Assembly: GCF_945859685.1 (NCBI RefSeq)
Contig: NC_079148.1
Location: 34,297,946-34,361,945 of the forward strand
DNA length: 64,000 nt
Direction: 5' to 3'
From: Eupeodes corollae
Taxonomy: Eukaryota > Arthropoda > Insecta > Diptera > Syrphidae
This document shows, in pieces, positions 46,491 to 57,815 of this stretch (the stretch's first letter is position 1; every line of letters starts with the position of its first letter). Made by a program: the position numbers and the translations under genes. The notes beneath the pieces are model-generated. The model was not told the DNA's origin and did not search any database. It worked only from the letters and a program-made list of their open reading frames with translations.

Positions 46491-49082
46491 TCAAGAGTCA
46501 GCGGCGTCAAAAACTACCTTCATACCCTTAAAGGTTGTTTTATAATCTAAGGCAGCCGATTTCTTAACAAGCTCAAAATAAAATCTTGATGTTGTTGATT
46601 GAGAGGCTAGAATTTTCCATCATATTTTAGTTTGACGTCACACCCATTCTTATTCACTTTTGTCTAAGCTAACTTTCCTTTTATCTCAAAACATTCAGCC
46701 CAATGTCATAAATTGAATTTCTTTGTGTTACTCGCAGTTTCTACCATAAAAGATTGATTTCTTTTCCATCACTTTTAAAAAGAAAAAAAAAAAAACTGCC
46801 ATGAATAAAAATTACTTTCTTTCAATTCTTTTTTATCAATTTTTACTTGTCAAACTTGCACAATTCAAATTTATCTCCAAAGAAAAATATTAATGCATAA
46901 AATATCAAAACTTTATAGAAAATATACCAACTCCTCGTATCTATGTTTTTGTTATTAGTTTCCATCTCAAATACTAATTAATTCTTAAAATCCAATTTAC
47001 TTGATGAACGAGTCCTTTCATTGATAAAAAGTGTCAAATATCCCTAAAGCTACCTTTTGTATAGAAAAACAAAAAACAAAACTTAAAAAATAAGGAAGAA
47101 AAATGCAAAGATTCCCCTCCCTCCCCCCAAACCTTTCCCTTTCCTTAATAACCAAAAAAAACATTCTCTACAAATCTATTTAGGGACTAACTGCATCATC
47201 ATCATCATCATCTGCACAAAATTTATCCTTTTACAGAATTATTTTCATTCCTTTCTTATTCATTGTCGTCGTCCTCTACTCCGCCGCTGCCGTCGCTGTT
47301 GTCGCCACTACCGCCACTGAAGTAATAAATGGCATTTTATAGATTAAAGTTTTCTATTGTTTGCACAATGATGCACGAGGTTTCACCTCTATATTATAAG
47401 AACGAAACGAAAAGGACGACGATTCAGTAGGTTGGTTGGTTGGTTTGAGTCCTGGGTTGGGTTCTAGATTCTAAGGGGGTTGTATGGATATCAAGGTTTC
47501 CAGTTCCAAAAAGGAGGGTTTGAATATTGTACTTTTGTATTTAAGAAAGAAAATAATGAAATCCATTGTCGGTGAGCTGTGAGCTTTATCTGTCGGTAAG
47601 CGCGAGTTCTTAAAGTAGCTGTTAATAGGCTTAAAGGATCAGCACTAAACCTTACACTTGACGGGATATTTGCTTCTATTCGGCTCAACTTGGTTCGGCT
47701 CAGAACGGAATGGGATATCGGCATTGGAATTGGCACACCTACTTATAACAAAACGTCGCTCGTTGTCGTCGTCGCTTAACAGTATTTATATGAAGTCCCT
47801 TCTTGTCCTTTTTTTTCTATGAGTAAGAGTATATCGTTGTGGAGCTACCACCACTGCGCTTATGCTTATGTGCTTTAACTGTCATATCAAAACTTTTGCA
47901 AACATCGATGGAGCCGTACAATAGGGAACTGCGCTTTTATCCTCTCGTTTGTATCCTTGAATTATTAATAATAATAAGAGAAAAATGGAAAAACTCTATA
48001 AGGATATAATAATAATAATAATGATACATGCGTCGCTCGTATATGTATGTATGGTATATGCTAGGACGATGACGATGACGATGAGGTAATATCCGTTGGC
48101 TGGCGGTGCTTATCTGTGGCAAACATAAAAGGACACATTTTAAGTCTGTTCTAGTGTGCAACGACGACGAAAGTTTAATTAGTAATTAAAAACTTTTACT
48201 ATTACAATAGTTATGCTGAGGGGCTTTTCCATGGAATGAGTCTTTTCTCTTCTTTTTTTATTAATTTTGATTTCTTTTTCTGGTGAAAGAACCAAATCGA
48301 AAAAGACGAGAACGATGATGATGACGATGATGGTGTGATGGTGCCATTGATGGTAACGATGCGCGTGGATAAAGTTATAACCTTGTTTTATATTTGCATT
48401 ATGTCTGGGCTGTGCGATGTTAAAGGAAGGGCTTTTTTACTATTTGAAAACTAGTTAAGCTTAATCGAGAGATAATTTTTGCAATTATGGTTAAGTGCTT
48501 TGTGGTCATTTAAGACATACAAAAAAAGAAATCAAAAGAGGAATCAATCTAAAGCGCAATTGATATGAAATTGGAAAAATAATTAGATTTAAAGACAATA
48601 TGCAGCTTGGAAAGAATTGTCAATAATGGACATTTTTAAAGAGATTTAATCATTTTCCAAGAAGTAGGAAGTTGAAAATATACACTCATTGAATTGATTA
48701 ATTATAAATTAGGTTCATATTAGTAGAAATTGTAAATGATGCGATTTGTCGACTTTTAACTTAGTTCTTAGAGAGATTTCTGTGTTCGTAAGTTTGAAAT
48801 ATCCTCCTTGTTTCTTCCAATATCCTCCTTAAATAATGAGCAGATATAAAGTCTTCAGTTAGACATAATTGGTATGTGTTGTGATTTTAAAAGAGCCTTG
48901 ACATGGAAATTCTTATAAAAAAAAACCTGCAAAGAGTTTCCCGTAATTACACCTATTAGGGAGCTAATATGAAGTCTGCTTTGAGATAACAAGTCTTTAG
49001 AGCGCTTTAGGTACAGTGAAGGCCATACGAGTTTTGTGGCTGCGCATGATGGTAAATTGTGCCACCTAGAATTTGCTACCGC
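46491..49082. other. No gene recognised
   Basis: AT-rich DNA with simple repeats: CATCATCATCATC at 47197-47211, a GTCGTC/GCCGCTGCC patch at 47268-47322, GACGATGACGATGACG at 48065-48083 and GATGATGATGACGATGATGG near 48313-48333. The density of coding-like trinucleotide repeats is reminiscent of fly intronic or regulatory DNA. No exon is supported. Confidence 0.4.
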
Positions 49083-50345
49083 AAAAGCTGTTTACATGTA
49101 GCTATCGGTACACCTATGTATCTTCTCCCTTTCAGGTGAAATAGGTATGACGGTTCCATTTTTAGCGAATTCATCGGCTCTACAATTACCTGTGATGTCT
49201 CTGTGGCCCGGCACCCAACAGAGGTGAATGTTAAATTGCTGCGCCATCTCCATAAGAGACGATCGATAATCGAGGGCCGTTAAAGATTTGGTTGAGACAC
49301 CGTCAAGGGATTTGATATCAGCCTGACTGTCAGAGAAGATGCGGATATCAGAAGTTGATATCACGTTTTCTCTCAGCCAGGAGAGAACCTCTTTGATCGC
49401 TAAAATTTCCGCTTGGAAGACGCTACAATGATAAGGGAGGTGGAATAAGATGCTTAGATTAAGCTTTTCTGAGTACACAACACTACCAACTCCCTCATTT
49501 GTCTTGGATCCATCTGCATAAAAATGAATACTTTTGTTATCCAGGAGTTTTTTGTTTTCCCATTATCTCTGGATGGAATGGATACCTGGAAGTTTTTTTC
49601 AAATAGGGGTTTAGGAATAGTGTAGTCTATGTACTTTGGTATAGAACCAAAGAGGTTCAAAATGATGGAGTGCCCACATTGTTGTTGGTCCATTGAGATG
49701 AGGCGTAGAGCCTTATAGCTGTACTCGCTGCCACTTGTTTACTGAAGATGTCGAGGGGTGTCAGATGGAGGAGAGTGTCTAACGCTGCTGAGGGTGTGGT
49801 TCTTAATGCCCCGCTTATGCAGAGCCATGCAGTGCGTTGGACACTGCTGAGTTTGTCGTAGTATGTGACTTTCTCCAGTGCAGTTCACCATACTCCAACC
49901 CCGTCCATAAGTATTGGTCGGACGACCAGTGTGTATAGCCAGTAGGTTATGCGAGGTTGAAAACCCCATTTGATTCCTATGGCTTTCTTGCAAAGGAAAA
50001 GAACAGCTGTAGCTTTTTTAACTCTTCATTGGTAAAAATTAGTGATACACTTTTTATTGAAGGAGGTACAGTTACTGGGATCTTGTATTTCCGTGTGAAA
50101 AGAACGAGGTCTGTTTTTTGAAGATTAATACTAAGGGACAGAACACTACCTTGCGGAGTATCTCTACTGACAGACCTTTTTGTGCAAAAATCCCCCAACT
50201 TAGAGTTGATCATCCTGCTTTTTAGCATTACATTAATCAACTCACAGATTGAGTATTCGTCGTTTAAGGTCGTCATAGCAGAAGTGATAGCGGATGTTTC
50301 AACGTTGTTGAAAGCGCCCTCAATATCCAGGAAGCCCACCATAGT
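49083..50345 (-). pseudogene. LOA-like LINE: partial RT and intact-looking RNase H
   Basis: Minus strand: GFLDIEGAFNNVETS (RT, first Asp), PQGSVLS, a jump that skips the YADD loop, LQKTDLVLFTRKYKIPV, then the thumb and connection WGFQPRITYWLY and ALRTTPSAALDTLLHLTPLD in shifted frames. From about 49562 to 49130 an unbroken frame encodes RNase H: HFYADGSKTNEGVGS (Asp), VFQAEILAIKEVL (Glu), IFSDSQADIKSLDG (Asp), and WVPGHRDITGNCRADEFAK (His/Asp). RNase H removes RNA from the RNA:DNA hybrid. LOA and I clades have this domain, while R1 usually lacks it. It truncates near 49083 without an obvious tail. Confidence 0.82.
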
Positions 50346-50689
50346 ATATTCCTTTTGCTCTAGGGAGTATATAGGCTAAAGTTTAGGTTAAATTTATTTG
50401 TTTGTAAACGAAATACAGTGAACTTTACTTTTTCAATTTTTGTCGTCACCAATTTTTCGAGAAATTGCTAGATACTGAGAACGGTTAAATAGAACTGCAA
50501 TCAAATCCGCAGTGCATTAAGCTGCCAGATAATTTTTGCACTGTTCTTCAGGAAAAAATGAATTGATTCAGACTATATTTCCGAATATACAGATTAATTA
50601 CTTAAATCATAAGTGGTCAATCATTGGCCTTTTTTGTGAGCCAAAAATGTTGATGTTGTTGAAATTAACTTCTGATATCTTTTAGATCA
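50346..50689. other. No gene recognised
   Basis: Short AT-rich gap between a minus-strand LOA-like LINE and a plus-strand CR1-like LINE. Nothing recognisable. Confidence 0.5.
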
Positions 50690-52745
50690 GTCAAAACTGT
50701 TGATAAGTGTAAACTTTAAAGTATCGATCCAGCTTTAACTCAGCTTGTCGGTGAGCCAACTCGAATCCTTGACAGGCTAATCCGCTAACACCCTAGACTT
50801 GTTTCTTAATTCTGATCCTTATAAATACACAATCAGAGTATTACCGCCTCTAGGCACATCAGACCATTGCATCGTATCTGCAAAGTTTGCATGTGTAAAG
50901 AACTCAGATAATGAAAAAACTCCTAAGAGAACCTTTTGGCAATATGAGAAAGACAACTGAGACGGTTTCAATGAATTCTTCAGGAACTTTAGCTGGTCAC
51001 TATGCTTCCTCGATAGTGACGTTGATTCCAGCGTAATGAGAAATTTTATCCCTAATAGCGTAAAATTTATCAAACCTAAAGAGAACTCATGCTTTGATTC
51101 GAGCTGTAAATAGGTAATTAGGTTCAGAGATGTAAGTTTCGGGATTTATAAAGCCAAATCCACTGAGGAAAACCGGAATAAGTTCAAACAAGCTCGAAAG
51201 ACTTTTAACGGCCATATTTGACGAAGCAAACTTTTTCATGACCAAAAATTAAGGCAAACAATTCTACAATGTCCTAAAGGTAGTTAAAATTTCTGGTCAT
51301 TTGTAAAAAACGTACGAAACACCACGTCATTCTCGGTTCCAACAATCGTCCACAATGACATTCCTTACGTAAGCTCGATTGATAAAGCCAATTTGCTTGC
51401 AGCACAGTTTGCTGTTAATTCGACGCCACCAGAGAGTGTCTTGAGTCCTCTTGTTCTTAAGAGCGTGAACGATTTTATGGGACAAATCTTCTTTTTCAGT
51501 CATGCAGTTGCAAGAGCACTGAAAGACCTTGGCGTACACAAATCCGGATAGTATTCCCCCAATTGTTTTGAATAGGTGTTGTTCAACGCTGGCAAAATTA
51601 CTGCGCCAGCTTTTCCGTCTTTTCTACTCTGCAGGTCTCTTTCCGAGCGGATGGAAAACACCATTTGTACAGCCTGTCCCCTAAAAAGACCAATCATCCT
51701 CCCCCTCAATCTACCGTCCAATAGCACTCACGGCCCTTCTTTCCAAGTTCATGAAAACGCTGATTAATTATGAGCTTAAGAAATATCTTGAAGAACGGAA
51801 GCTTCTTAATGACCGACTTTCGTAGCAATAGGTCCACTTGTGATCTCATGGTTTATCTCACCGAACAATGAAAGAAATCTTTACATCGTTTAGGAGAAAG
51901 TAAGATTATTGAACTTAATATTTCAAAGGCTTTTGATAAAGTTTGGCACCAAGCTCTCTTATCGAAAATGTGTGCTTTTGGTATTGATGAATCTCTTCTT
52001 TGTTGGATTAGAAATTACTTTTTAAACCATCCAATACAAGTTGTATTCGATGGTTTCAAGTCTGAAATTCATAAAATAAAATAAAATAAAATAAAACGGT
52101 TCCCTGGTGTTCCCCAGGGCTCCGTTTTGTCTCCGACTTTCTTCCTTATCTTCATAGGCGATCTTTTGTCTGTCACTTCTAATCAAATAAACTGTTTTGC
52201 TGACGACAGTACTCTCAACTTTTTACAATATTTGGCAGGTGCCCCTTAAACGAGTTTAAGTATTTTGGACAGGGTCCAAAAAAGAGCTTTGAAAATGATA
52301 GGTGATAGAACTATAGCCGAAACAATTACGTCACTTGAACACCGACGCAATGTTTCATGCCTTTCGTTTTTCTACCGATATTTTTATAAACAGTGTTATG
52401 CCGAATTAGCCAGTTGCATTTCCCCTTCAAACAATGTAGCCGAATGCTTTACCCAGCTTTAGTTTTCCCTATCATTTTGATATTCAAAATTTTAAGACCA
52501 ATGTGTATCGGTATCTCCTCTTTAATCATTCCCTGTTTTCCAAATGCTCGCACTGGGTTTAAACTTTAAACATGTTAAGGGTATTAATAACCCCTTGAGT
52601 GCCCGTTTATTATACAAAAAATTAACGAACCTAACGTGTGAGAAATGTGCTTCGAAAAATCGCTTTCCACTGCCTGTTGTTCAAGAACCCATTCGACGTA
52701 TCTACGACGCAGAATCACCATTTGTATAGTAGGTTTTAACAATTT
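50690..52745 (+). pseudogene. CR1/Jockey-group LINE, decayed copy 2
   Basis: Same family as 24.7-26.2 kb but longer. Endonuclease end: LTQLVGEPTRILDRL, then RVLPPLGTSDHCIVSAKFAC with the SDH motif (about 50850-50900). RT: YRPIALTALLSKFMKTLIN, ELKKYLEERKLLND, NISKAFDKVWHQALLSKM (first Asp), GIDESLLCWIRNYFLNHPIQ, PQGSVLSPTFFLIFIGDLL, and CFADDSTLN, an F-x-DD loop near 52195. C-terminus: LDRVQKRALKMIGDR, LEHRRNVSCLSFFYRYFYK. Single-base shifts and stops recur. An ATAAA-repeat run at 52071-52096 replaces the text before PQGSVLS. Confidence 0.82.
52071..52096. repeat. ATAAA microsatellite inside the LINE RT
   Basis: Five near-perfect ATAAA repeats sit between SEIHKI and the PQGSVLS block, where the family normally has a short coding link. 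Either expansion of an A-rich codon run or a filler at a repair junction. Confidence 0.65.
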
Positions 52746-52819
52746 GTATGAGTTGTGCCATAATTAAGCGATCCATTAACCTAAATATCAGACTTTCAAC
52801 TGAAAAAAAGCTTTGCACT

Positions 52820-52975
52820 ATTAGCTCATGTTCGTAGATATATTCAAAACGTCGCAACCAAATTCTTTTATATGGTTTCCTCGTGAATTAAGATCTTAGG
52901 GAACTTGAAACTTCGAAAAATTCAACATTTGTAATTCTTCTAATTGGAACAATTGCCTTTAAATATTCATCTGAA
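52820..52975 (+). repeat. Family X-like fragment, strongly diverged
   Basis: Echoes the last 150 bp of X on the plus strand: TTAGCTCATGTTCG, AAAACGTCGC, CTTAGGGAACTTGAAAC and AATTGGAACAATTGCC match AGCTATGGACG, AAACGTCGC, CTAGGGACCTTGAAAC and AATCGGACC...CAATAAC in intact copies. The terminal hairpin is lost. Confidence 0.5.
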
Positions 52976-53060
52976 CTTTATAAAGATTTCATCGTTTTAC
53001 AAAATCGCTCGTTATTCATGAATAACAAAAAATAAAAACTGCTCAAATGTATCAGTTTTT

Positions 53061-53480
53061 TAACTTCCCATAGGAAGTTATGGCTGAATCACAAACACGC
53101 TTCAGCTTCGTTTTCGTCTGCGTTACGGTGGGCCTGCTTCGAGGTTGCTTTGAATGACATTTCTATTGTGAAGCTACATTGTGATAGCATGCATTGAATT
53201 CCTATGGCTGAACTCGTAAACGTCAGGTGAAGCCGAAGCTCAAGCGTGTTTGTGATTCAGCCATTATTCTAATCGATCCGATTAGTCGAATTCAAATTTG
53301 CTCCATTTCGACGTACTTTCAAGGTTCCTAGATCAAGTGTGAGCGTGTTACTCGTATGTACGTTCGGGATAGCTTTTTTTGTCTGCCATATCTCAAGAAC
53401 CTCTATGACCTAAAATAAACTTTGATTTACAGCCAAAAAGTTAAAAAAAAAACTTAAATTCAATTAATTGAAAGTCCTTT
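53061..53480 (-). repeat. Family X-like 3' module carrying a MITE
   Basis: Minus-strand X end. The hairpin TTAACTTCCCATAGGAAGTT is perfect (53060-53079), then after the MITE come TTTCAAGGTTCCTAGA, a degraded ACGT run with CGTATGTACGTTCGGG, and CCATATCTCAAGAACC. About 240 bp of X remain after removing the MITE. It lies in inverted orientation to the fragment just upstream. Confidence 0.65.
53082..53262. mobile_element. 181-bp MITE with 29-bp terminal inverted repeats
   Basis: Starts GGCTGAATCACAAACACGCT and ends with the complement, AGCGTGTTTGTGATTCAGCC apart from one changed base in the inner arm. Continuing inward, CAGCTTCG pairs with CGAAGCTC, for about 29 bp with one mismatch. It lies inside an X 3' module: X text stops at GGAAGTTAT and resumes at TATTCTAATCGATCC. 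AT or TAT flanks both sides, so a 2-3-bp target duplication is possible. It has no coding capacity. Superfamily not determined. Confidence 0.8.
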
Positions 53481-55496
53481 CTGCATATTTGTATGCATCA
53501 AATGATCTTTTGAATCCTTATAAATAATAACGATAAGGGATGTTTTTTTTGGGAACAATGTTTTCTTGTTTATCAATATTGATAGAGAGGTCAGGTTCGT
53601 CCAAGAAGTATGGTAACTGTTGGCTTTTCCAGCTATATTTTAGCTTTATAGTCACAATTAAGGTCCCTTGCTATTTAAACCTTAGGCTGTGTGTTTTGTA
53701 TTAAATGTTTCACCATAATATTAAAGCAATATTAAGTGGACGATAGAAGTCCCAGTTTGTAAAAATATTCTAAGTATAAGCCTTACAATTCCCAAAGAAT
53801 CATATTTTCTGAGAGCCTACCTACTGTTTATAATGTTTTCCTTTCCAAATAAAGAAGTTGCTTTTTCTCCTGTCTGTCAGATCCCTTCAATATTAGATAT
53901 AAGTTACCTGCCTTTTGCACTAATTTATCTTTGTGTCTCGCTAAAGCTTAATCCAACAATACAAAATCCTTCCTATATAGCTTTTTAGCTTTATAAATAT
54001 TCTAACATAGCTAGATAAACAGACAATAAAAAAACTATACCTATATAAAGTATCCTTATACCTTACGTATACCTATTCCCAGCTATTCAAAACAAAACTT
54101 GAAGGTAGGAACGAATATAAGAGCGATAGTAGCAAGAGCGAGCTATCATTACATTGCCCAATTGTGTTATATGTTCTGCCTGGCAGTTTTCAGTGAATCT
54201 TCTTTAACGTATTGCTAGCTTAGCTATGCCTTCAATCGTTCGCTTTGTTATTCGGATATAACGTAGAAAAGGATGAATAATGCAAAGGATTCCATGCATT
54301 CACTTAATTAAATTTAAGGACTCCTATACTCGTATATAGCACTGCATTTCTTGATGTCTATCATCCTTTCGACTTCTTATTGTTTAGGTACTTGCTACGG
54401 TATACTATAGAGGTAGACTATCTACACTACGGTATCGTGTCGTATCTTTGGAAGGAGTTTTGTGAAAGTGTTCGCGGAATCGCTAAAAGGATTTGTGCAT
54501 TGTAGAAATCTTGAAATCCAACCATCCGTGTTTTCTTCCTAGCAACTCTCAAGGAGGAAAAAAGATTTTTTCACCACTTTTCCTTTTTGTTGGCTCTTTT
54601 TTTATTGCGGATTATAGTTTGCATAAGACAGACAGAACTATGATAGAAGGATATCTTGAAAATGTGATAAAAATGAACAAGATAACGTGCAGTGCGGTGC
54701 GGTGCGGTGCGGTGGCTGAATGACGGCAAAAATTGCACAAAGATTTTAACGGCAACAACCGAACGAAACTAATTATAATTGCAATATGATTTGACAATTT
54801 GCTTTAGTAAAAGGATAACGTCGTCAGAAGATTAATTGGACAACACAATGAATAAGGTTTGTAGCTTGAATGAATTCAAAACAACGTTGGTGGAATTCAA
54901 AAGACTTGGGGTGATAGTATGGTTTAGTGTGGTATAAAAAGAATAATGAAGTTTTGTGTTTGATAGCTTGAAAAGATCACAAATGTATAAAACGACCCTC
55001 AAATTGACTTTAAAATGAAGAAAAGTTGTACTAAATTTATGTGTAGTAAAGGCACATATTTTTTGGTAGTTTAACATTAAAGAATATTCGAATTATGAAT
55101 TTAAAAAAGTTTTACTCTTTTTAGTTGCAAACTGAGGACCTAATTAACCTTTTACACAGCGGCTATGTGAGATAAGCCAGTTTTTTTCATTATATAAAAA
55201 CATCTCCCCGGCAGTGGAGTAGAGGGCAATTTTGGAACTGCATCATTTCTTGATCTAGACCACCTAGAGGGCTGAAATTTCAGTACTGTGATCTAAGAAT
55301 CACTATTTCTATCTTTAAATAAGACTAATTTAACAACAAGTTACGGAAAAAAATTCATGTTTAAACTTAAAACGCGCATATCTCGCTTAAAACACGTCCT
55401 AGATGGTTAAAAGTTGGTAACTATAGGCCAATTTTTAAACAAAATTATTTCTGGAAAATTATTATTATTTTTATTATGGAAAATAGTTATATGAAA
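53481..55496. other. No gene recognised
   Basis: AT-rich DNA with no family-level similarity. It contains a GC-rich microsatellite (separate entry). ORFs at 54493-54723 and 54832-55077 (minus) have no recognisable domain. Confidence 0.45.
54691..54715. repeat. GTGCG pentanucleotide microsatellite
   Basis: AGTGCGGTGCGGTGCGGTGC then GGTGG: four near-perfect copies of GCGGT in otherwise AT-rich DNA. Confidence 0.8.
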
Positions 55497-57815
55497 AATC
55501 GTATTGACCTTTTTTCATAGGCCTTTTTTTCAAAACCCTATTTTCAGTAGGCCTATTTTTCATATTTTAGTAGACCTTTTTTCATAGGCCTATTTTTGGC
55601 GGAAACATTTTTCATAGGCCTGTTTTTAGTGCGCATATTTTGCACAAACTTTTTTTCTTAAGCATATTTTTCATGGAACTGTTTTACACTATTTTTATTA
55701 AGCCTAATTTTGGTAGGTTTATTTTTCATAGACTAAATTTTGTTGGGCCTATTTTTCATAGGCACTTTTTTAGTAGCTTTAATTGTTTATTTTTATTGTT
55801 TATTTTTAATACTCCTTTCTTTTAAGTAGGCTTATATTTCATAGATTTATTTTTCATAGGCCTTATTTTGGTAGGCCTAATTTAGTAGGCATATTTTTCA
55901 TAAGCCTATTTTTCGTAGGCCTAATTTTGGTAGGCTTATTTTTCGAAGTCCTAATTTTGGTAGGCTTATTTTTCTTAGGTCTATTTTTAGTAGCCTATTT
56001 TTGGTAGGCATAATTTTGATAGGCTATTTTTTTGTAGGCCTATTTTTGCTAGGCTTATTTTTCGTAGGCATATTTTTTGTAGGCCAATTTTTGGTAAGCT
56101 TATTTTTCGTAGGCCTATTTTTGGTTGGTCAATTTTTCCTAGACCTAATTTTGTAGGCATAGTTTTCGTAGTCCTAATTTTGCCAGACATATTTTTCATA
56201 GGCCTTTTTTTGTAGGTTTCATCTTTGTAGGCATATTTTTCATATGCCCATTTCTCGTTGGCCTAATTTTGGAAGCCCTTTTTATGCAGGCCAAATTTTG
56301 TTAGACATATTTTTCAAAGGCCTGTTTAACGGTGGCCTATTTTTCGTAGGCCTTGTTTTGGTAGGTTTTTTTTCATAGGCCTATTTTTCGTATGCGAAAT
56401 GTAGGTAGGCTTATTTTTCATAGGCCTAATTTTAGTAGGCCTCATTTTGGTAGGCCAATTTTTGGTAGCCATATTTTTAGTAGGCCTATTTTCAGTAGGC
56501 CTTTTTGCATAGACCTATTACTTATAGACCTATTTTTCGTAGGCCTAATTTAGGTAGTCTTATTTTTGCATAGACCTATTTCTTATAGACCTTTTTGATT
56601 TTTTTCTATTTTGCTAAGATTTTTTTAGTAGGCCAATTTTCCTTTTTTTCGTAGGCCTAATTTTGGAAGGCTTATTTTTGGTAGACCTAAATTTGTAGGC
56701 ATATTTTTCGTAGGAATAACTTTGGTAGGCTTATTTTTCATAGGCCTATTTTTCGTAGGCCTTATTTTGTTGGCATATTTTTCATACGAATAACTTTGGT
56801 AGGCTTATTTTACATAGGCTTATTTTTCTTAGGCCTTTATTTCGTAGGCCTATTTTTGTTAGGCCAATTTTTCGTAGGCCTAATTTTGGTAAGCCTATTT
56901 TTCTGAGGCCTAGTTTTCATAGGCCTTATTTTGGTAGGCCTATTTTTCATAGGCCTATTTTTGCACAGACCTATTTCATTTTTTTAGTAGGCCAATTTTA
57001 CTTTTTTTCGTAGGTATATTTTTAGTAGGATTATTTTCAGTAGGCGTTTTTTGCACAGACCTATATCTTATAGACCTTTTTGTATAATCCTATTTTGCTA
57101 GAATTTTTTAGTAGGCCTATTTTCCTTTTTTTCGTAGGTCTAATTTTGGTAGGCTTATTTTTCGTTGGGCTGATTTTGTTAGGCTTATTTTTTGTAGGCC
57201 TAATTTTGTGCGCTAGTTTTCGTAGGCTCAATTTTCGTAGGCTCATTATTCATAGACCAACTTTTCGTAGGCCTAGTTTTTGTAAGATTATTTTTTATAG
57301 GCCTATTTTTCGTAGGCCTAACTTTATTAGAGTATTTTTGGTAGGCCTATTTTTGCATAGACCTATTTTTTATAAACCTTTTGATTTTTTTTAGTAGGCC
57401 TATTTTTCGTAGGCCTAATTTTGTAGGCAAATTTTTCGTAGGCTTAATTTTGGTAGGCCTATTTTGGGTAGGCTTATTTTTCGTTTGGCTAATTTTGTTA
57501 GGCTTATTTTTGGTAGGCCTATTTTTGGTAGGCCTAATTTTTTGGGCTATTTTTCGTAGGTTCAATTTTGATAGGCCCATTATTCATGGACCTATTTTTG
57601 TAGGCCTAGTTTTGGTAGGCCTATTTTTGTAGGCCTAGTTTTGGTAGGCCTATTTTTAGCAGGCCTATTTTTCGTAGGCCTAATTTTGGTTAGCCTTTTT
57701 TTATAGGCCTCTTTTTTTAGGCGTAATTTTGGTAGGAATATTTTGCATAGTCTTATTTTTCTGAGGCCTTATTTTGGTAGGCTTGTTTTACGTAGTCCTA
57801 TTTTCTGTAGGACTT
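55497..57815. repeat. Degenerate 15-bp minisatellite, AGGCCTATTTTTCGT unit
   Basis: About 2.3 kb of tandem units near AGGCCTATTTTTCGT, with a common variant AGGCCTAATTTTGGT. In the stretch 55925-56115 nearly every unit measures exactly 15 bp. The array is diverged at the left edge and interrupted by a few longer fillers (CTTTTTGATTTTTT near 56590 and 57380). Since 15 is a multiple of 3 and only one of three frames of the unit meets TAG, pentapeptide ORFs arise on both strands (GLFFV, RPIFR; RKIGL, TKNRP). They are consequences of the repeat, not evidence for a protein. If unbroken, the length allows about 150 units. Confidence 0.9.

Noticed and set aside
57080..57632. Long hydrophobic repeat proteins (LVGLF-type) and basic repeat proteins on the other strand
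   Set aside because: Direct consequence of a 15-bp tandem repeat without stops in two frames. No start context, domain or variation pattern of a coding gene.
55497..57815. CRISPR array
   Set aside because: No constant repeat with unique spacers. The unit is 15 bp, contiguous and degenerate, in a eukaryotic context.
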